Source of the DNA: Pseudocalidococcus sp964653145
GTDB taxonomy: Bacteria > Cyanobacteriota > Cyanobacteriia > Thermosynechococcales > Thermosynechococcaceae
Length of the DNA: 64,000 bases
Assembly (NCBI GenBank): GCA_964653145.1
Contig: CAZZCG010000018.1
Coordinates: 1 to 64,000 of the forward strand
Reading direction: 5' to 3'
A program made the position numbers and the translations under genes. The notes under the pieces are model-generated. The model was not told where the DNA came from. It saw only the letters and a list, made by a program, of their open reading frames with translations, and did not search any database. Every line of letters begins with the position of its first letter. The first letter of the stretch is position 1. Positions 60,884-64,000 of the stretch are shown one piece after another.

Positions 60884-62221
60884 TTAGGGCTTAAGAATTT
60901 CGACGGTCTGACCCGGTACGAGCCGATGAACACCACTGGCCACAACCTGATCTCCCCCTTGGATGAGGCCTGTAACAAAAACCTTTTCCCCGGCGGTATG
61001 GAGAATTTGGACGGGTTGACGGGTGACGGTGGTTTGCTTGGATTCAGATTGATTCGTGACATAGACCCCCCATAGGCCAGAGTCTGCCTGTACCAAGGCC
61101 TGGGAGGGGAGCCAAATGCCGCGAGTATTTTCGGTTTGCTCAATCCGTAGCCGGGCAGTTTGGCCAAAGGTCAATGGTGTTGCGGATGTTTCTAACTTCA
61201 GTACGGCGGTAACAGTACGACTGGTGGCTTCAAGGGTGGGTAATAGGGCTGTTAATTTCGCTGGATAGATCACCCCACCGACATCCACCGGATAGTTACG
61301 ACCCAAGACCAGAGTCTCTGCCACTTCAATAGGCATCCCAATCCGCGCTTCTGGGACACGTCCCTCCACCAATTCCAAAATCGGTTGCCCATTACTAACG
61401 ACGACCCCTTCATCCAAAAGCCGCTTGGCAATTCGGCCGGAAAAGGGAGCTTTCAGAATGGCTTTGGATTGTTCAATGTCGATGGACTGAATATTCGCTT
61501 CCAGTTGTTGGATCGTGGCCTGCTGAGCGGCAATTTTTTCTGGGCGTGTCCCTGCCAGTAATTCATCTAAGACACTCTGGGCCTGGCGCATCCGGTTTTG
61601 TAAAGCTCCCAGGCCAAAGGCTTGCTGATCCAGTTCTTCCCGTGAAATTGCCCCCTGTTCATACAAATTAGCCCGCCGATCTCGTTGTGCTTTGGCCAAG
61701 GCCACCTGTTGTTCTAGATCCTGAACCGCGGCTCGAGCTGCTGCAATGGCCTGGGGACGGGCACCATTTTTGAGTTCCTGGAATACGGCCTGGGCTTGGG
61801 CTTTCTGGGCGATGAGTTGCTGTTTCTGACTGGCTAAACTGCGGGTATCCAAGCGCGCTAAGGGTTGCCCTGCGTAAACGGGATCTCCTTCCTGCACCAG
61901 AATTGTCACCACTTGCCCGGCCTGTTCAAACCCCAAAGCACTGCTGCGTTGCGACACGATTTCCCCTGCGTATTCTCGCTCCAAACTCAAGGCATTCACC
62001 GGATTAACGATCAGCACTTCAACGGGTAAACCAGGGGATTCCGCGTTAAGTGGAGTTGTAGATCGCCAATGCCAGACCCCCAGGCCCAGAACTAAGGGAA
62101 TGACTGTCAGGGGCATTAACCAACGGCGCGACCGAAGTTTAGCAGGGAGGTTTTCCCCAGGATTGGGCTGAATTTCTTCATAAACATGGGGTTCAGGTAG
62201 AGGCAGGGCGGGGTGTTTCAT
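60884..62221 (-). CDS. RND efflux periplasmic adaptor (HlyD/MFP family)
   Basis: A ~445-residue membrane-fusion protein. An N-terminal anchor (~33-50, RWLMPLTVIPLVLGLGVWHW) leads to a lipoyl half-motif (LEREYAGEIVSQRSSALGFEQAGQVVTILVQEGDPVYAGQPLARLD), a long coiled-coil hairpin (~120-230) and the second lipoyl half with KAPFSGRIAKRLLDEG. Beta-barrel and membrane-proximal domains follow. I prefer ATG 62221 (MKHPALPLP); a GTG at 62260 would add 13 residues. The RND pump gene follows 44 bp downstream. The upstream DNA carries the PadR operator. Confidence 0.92.
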   Translation of the reverse strand: MKHPALPLPEPHVYEEIQPNPGENLPAKLRSRRWLMPLTVIPLVLGLGVWHWRSTTPLNAESPGLPVEVLIVNPVNALSLEREYAGEIVSQRSSALGFEQAGQVVTILVQEGDPVYAGQPLARLDTRSLASQKQQLIAQKAQAQAVFQELKNGARPQAIAAARAAVQDLEQQVALAKAQRDRRANLYEQGAISREELDQQAFGLGALQNRMRQAQSVLDELLAGTRPEKIAAQQATIQQLEANIQSIDIEQSKAILKAPFSGRIAKRLLDEGVVVSNGQPILELVEGRVPEARIGMPIEVAETLVLGRNYPVDVGGVIYPAKLTALLPTLEATSRTVTAVLKLETSATPLTFGQTARLRIEQTENTRGIWLPSQALVQADSGLWGVYVTNQSESKQTTVTRQPVQILHTAGEKVFVTGLIQGGDQVVASGVHRLVPGQTVEILKP

Positions 62222-62260
62222 AGCAAGCCAAAGGAGGGGAAGTAATAGACAATCAGACAC

Positions 62261-62327
62261 TATTCAACTAAGCGATATACAAAATGTTGAATAATTACTT
62301 CACAGGTTATACTCAAAAAGTTGAATA
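62261..62327. promoter_or_regulatory. Probable PadR operator: TATTCAAC/GTTGAATA repeats
   Basis: TATTCAAC (62261-62268) and GTTGAATA (62286-62293) form an inverted repeat with a 17-bp spacer, and a third copy GTTGAATA occurs at 62320-62327. The cluster lies between the divergent adaptor and padR-like genes and overlaps the longest padR-like frame, favouring the later ATG 62356. One regulator would control both directions. Confidence 0.7.
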
Positions 62328-62355
62328 TGTCAATCCGTTTTCTCGGGTGAGTTCC

Positions 62356-62901
62356 ATGGCCTTGGCCCACACAATTTTGGCGTTGCTCTCGGATCAAGAT
62401 TCCCGTAGTGGGTACGACCTCTCCAAGGCGTTTGAGGAAATGGTTGGGTGTTATTGGCAGGCCAGTCAGCAGCAGATCTATCGAGAACTGGGCAAAATGG
62501 AGCAGGCCGGTTGGGTAGTGCATGAAACAATTCCCCAGGAGGGGCGGCCAGACAAGAAGCTTTATCACATCACTGAAACAGGCCAGGCCGAGTTAGTCCG
62601 CTGGTATCAAGCCCCCTCTGAGCCGGCCCCGATTCGAGAAGATTTGCTGGTTAAGGTTTTAGCTGCACCCTATGTCCCTCAAGAGTATTTACTGACTGAA
62701 CTGAATCACCGCCGTCAAGTCCATGTTGCCAAGTTAGAGCGGTATCACGAAAAGGAGGCCTGGTTTAAATCGTTCCCAGAACTCTCAGTTGCGCAAAAGT
62801 TCCAGTATTTAACCCTGCGTCGCGGCATTCGTTACGAGCTGGCCTGGATTGATTGGTGTGATGAAGTCTTGGAGTCTCTTGAAACACAAGATCAGATTTG
62901 A
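62356..62901 (+). CDS. PadR-family transcriptional regulator
   Basis: A ~181-residue regulator beginning MALAHTILALLSDQDSRSGYDLSKAFEEMVGCYWQASQQQIYRELGKMEQAGWVVHETIPQEGRPDKKLYHIT, the standard PadR winged-helix. The C-terminal helical region (vir-type dimerisation, ~95-181) follows. ATG 62356 is preferred over ATG 62284 because the operator repeats overlap the earlier codon region and the PadR domain begins here. It is divergent from the RND operon and probably represses it, a common arrangement. Ligand unknown. Confidence 0.88.
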   Translation: MALAHTILALLSDQDSRSGYDLSKAFEEMVGCYWQASQQQIYRELGKMEQAGWVVHETIPQEGRPDKKLYHITETGQAELVRWYQAPSEPAPIREDLLVKVLAAPYVPQEYLLTELNHRRQVHVAKLERYHEKEAWFKSFPELSVAQKFQYLTLRRGIRYELAWIDWCDEVLESLETQDQI

Positions 62902-63034
62902 AACCCCCGACAATTGCTACTTTTTGTATCTCATTACCTTTGGCAGACACAACTGGAGGATTGCCGGATGTACCGTAAAGCTCTACCAACTCCCACTAAG
63001 AGCTACTTAGTCCACTCCAGGCCATATCGGATTA

Positions 63035-63544
63035 TTACTCTGAATCGAGAGAAGAATGATGTTGACGTTGGTAGCGACGAACAATTTCTCGCTCCGGATC
63101 AACTCCCGCAAACGTTGGCGGTAACCAGACCCGAACCACCAGTAAAGTTGCCATCACCAGTAAAAAAGCACAGGCCGAAAGCACATGACTCCAGGGCACT
63201 TCCAAGACTCCCCGGACAATGACTTCTCGCAGGACTGAGACAATTGCCACTTCCACTGCAACCCCAATTGAAACCCGTTGCTCCTGTAGGTAAATAATCA
63301 ACAGCCGGAATAGTTCCACCAAAATCAACAAAAGTAAGATATCCGCTGTGACATTGGGAAAGTCCAAGGGTGGCAGTAAAGATATAAACATCTCCCGCAA
63401 TTCCAGCACCATAAAACTGAACAGGCCAATGCACAGGGAAATCACAATTAAATCTTGAATGGTCTCCAAAAACACAACAATTCCACGCCGACTCAGCCAA
63501 CTGATCGGAAACGATGCATTTTTATCAATCGGTTGCTTTACCAT
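63035..63544 (-). CDS. Phosphate-starvation-inducible PsiE-like membrane protein
   Basis: A ~169-residue protein with four hydrophobic helices: ~25-48 (FLETIQDLIVISLCIGLFSFMVL), 67-87 (ILLLLILVELFRLLIIYL), 96-115 and 120-140. The FxxLIxxFRLLIxYLxxxRxS and VExxIVxVLREVIVRG pattern matches PsiE (PF06146). The role is unknown even in E. coli. ATG 63544 is used; the frame also opens with a TTG two codons upstream. It converges with the padR-like gene's downstream region and stands alone. Confidence 0.78.
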   Translation of the reverse strand: MVKQPIDKNASFPISWLSRRGIVVFLETIQDLIVISLCIGLFSFMVLELREMFISLLPPLDFPNVTADILLLLILVELFRLLIIYLQEQRVSIGVAVEVAIVSVLREVIVRGVLEVPWSHVLSACAFLLVMATLLVVRVWLPPTFAGVDPEREIVRRYQRQHHSSLDSE

Positions 63545-63550
63545 AGTCAA

Positions 63551-63863
63551 GTCTCACTGGGTCTTGGGAAAAGGGGAAGTAAAACACAACAGTTCAGCAG
63601 ATGATTCAATTAAAGTTTATTTAGACTTATAGGTCGAGTAGATTTGAATTAAAATAGCTAATCAAATTCATGAGGAAAACAAGGCTAATTCTGCCTAACA
63701 GGGCACTCCTGGCCTGGATGTCATTGAAGAATTAGTCCTGGTTAGTGAGATAGTCTCTCCATACACAACAAACAGTTTTGGATTGGGGACTACCTATCTT
63801 GCTACTTTGCAAGTGGGCTGACTTGTAAACTGTGCCAGTGAGTTAGATGAGAGTTCTTGGGGA
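63551..63863. other. Intergenic region between PsiE-like and MoxR-like genes
   Basis: About 313 bp with a run of AT-rich DNA (63600-63670). Nothing coding or structured was recognised. Confidence 0.35.
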
Positions 63864-64000
63864 TTAGGGAACGGCTACGGTTTCTAAAAGCTCTTGGATC
63901 AGGGCCTGGTTGTTGCGGCCACCCGTGGTAATCAACCGATGACTGAGAACATGGGGCGCTAAATATTTCACATCATCAGGAATCGCATAATCTCGTCCGT
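63864..64000 (-). CDS. C-terminal end of a MoxR-family AAA+ ATPase (partial)
   Basis: The minus strand encodes GRDYAIPDDVKYLAPHVLSH, then RLITTGGRNNQALIQELLET, then VAVP and a stop at 63864-63866. The pattern GRDYxxPDDVKxLAxxVLxHRL is the C-terminal lid region of MoxR ATPases, chaperone-like proteins that mature metal- or MIDAS-containing partners. The Walker motifs lie beyond the window, so only the tail is seen. Confidence 0.75.
   Translation of the reverse strand, partial: GRDYAIPDDVKYLAPHVLSHRLITTGGRNNQALIQELLETVAVP

Overview
The window is chromosomal DNA from a unicellular-type cyanobacterium. It carries chlorophyll genes (chlI, chlP), ferredoxin-dependent glutamate synthase, a CRR7-like NDH-1 protein, cyanobacterial glutamate-cysteine ligase, an apocarotenoid oxygenase, an acyl-lipid desaturase and a UPF0182 protein. 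The classical HIP1 octamer GCGATCGC was not seen. Instead the palindrome CCAGGCCTGG recurs at least 14 times and is usually read as Gln-Ala-Trp. I cannot name the species.

Layout. 1-14566: housekeeping and photosynthesis genes (recJ-like tail, UPF0182, ispH, ABC1 kinase, aspartic protease, WG-repeat protein, crr7, chlI, class A beta-lactamase-like hydrolase, chlP), then an ECF sigma / putative anti-sigma / Spy-like operon. 14658-27026: a complete 12.4-kb type V-K CRISPR-associated transposon (CAST). 27075-39945: tRNA-Leu(GAG), SDR, desaturase, uvrB, tRNA-Leu(UAG), scpB, PhoX-like protein and glutamate synthase. 39946-41926: an AT-rich islet with an orphan HsdR_N-type protein, an IS1-family remnant and a decapitated siderophore-type ABC ATPase. 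42084-52939: trmL, gshA, a methyltransferase, a carotenoid oxygenase, a decayed gene, a PfkB kinase, a broken VapBC-type pair, a nucleoside transporter and a flavin monooxygenase. 52980-64000: a coaX / AmpG-like / 42-bp-repeat ORF / pentapeptide gene string, an RND efflux operon with a divergent PadR regulator, a PsiE-like protein and the end of a MoxR ATPase.

The CAST is the most notable system. Its ends are matching inverted repeats carrying seven TnsB-site-like 17-mers. It encodes tnsB-tnsC-tniQ, a type I restriction-modification cargo (hsdR-hsdM-hsdS plus a GIY-YIG-like protein), a MerR/CvkR-type regulator, cas12k, a tracrRNA region and a short CRISPR array. A delocalised crRNA lies between the array and the right end. 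Its 17-nt guide matches the 3' end of the adjacent tRNA-Leu(GAG) at 16 of 17 positions, the one mismatch being a possible U-G wobble. The junction lies about 65 bp from the protospacer start, as expected for guided type V-K insertion, so the sequence records how the element got there. Three features deserve follow-up: the array repeats differ from the canonical-looking homing repeat, tnsB and cas12k share a near-identical promoter/operator, and there is no 5-bp target duplication.
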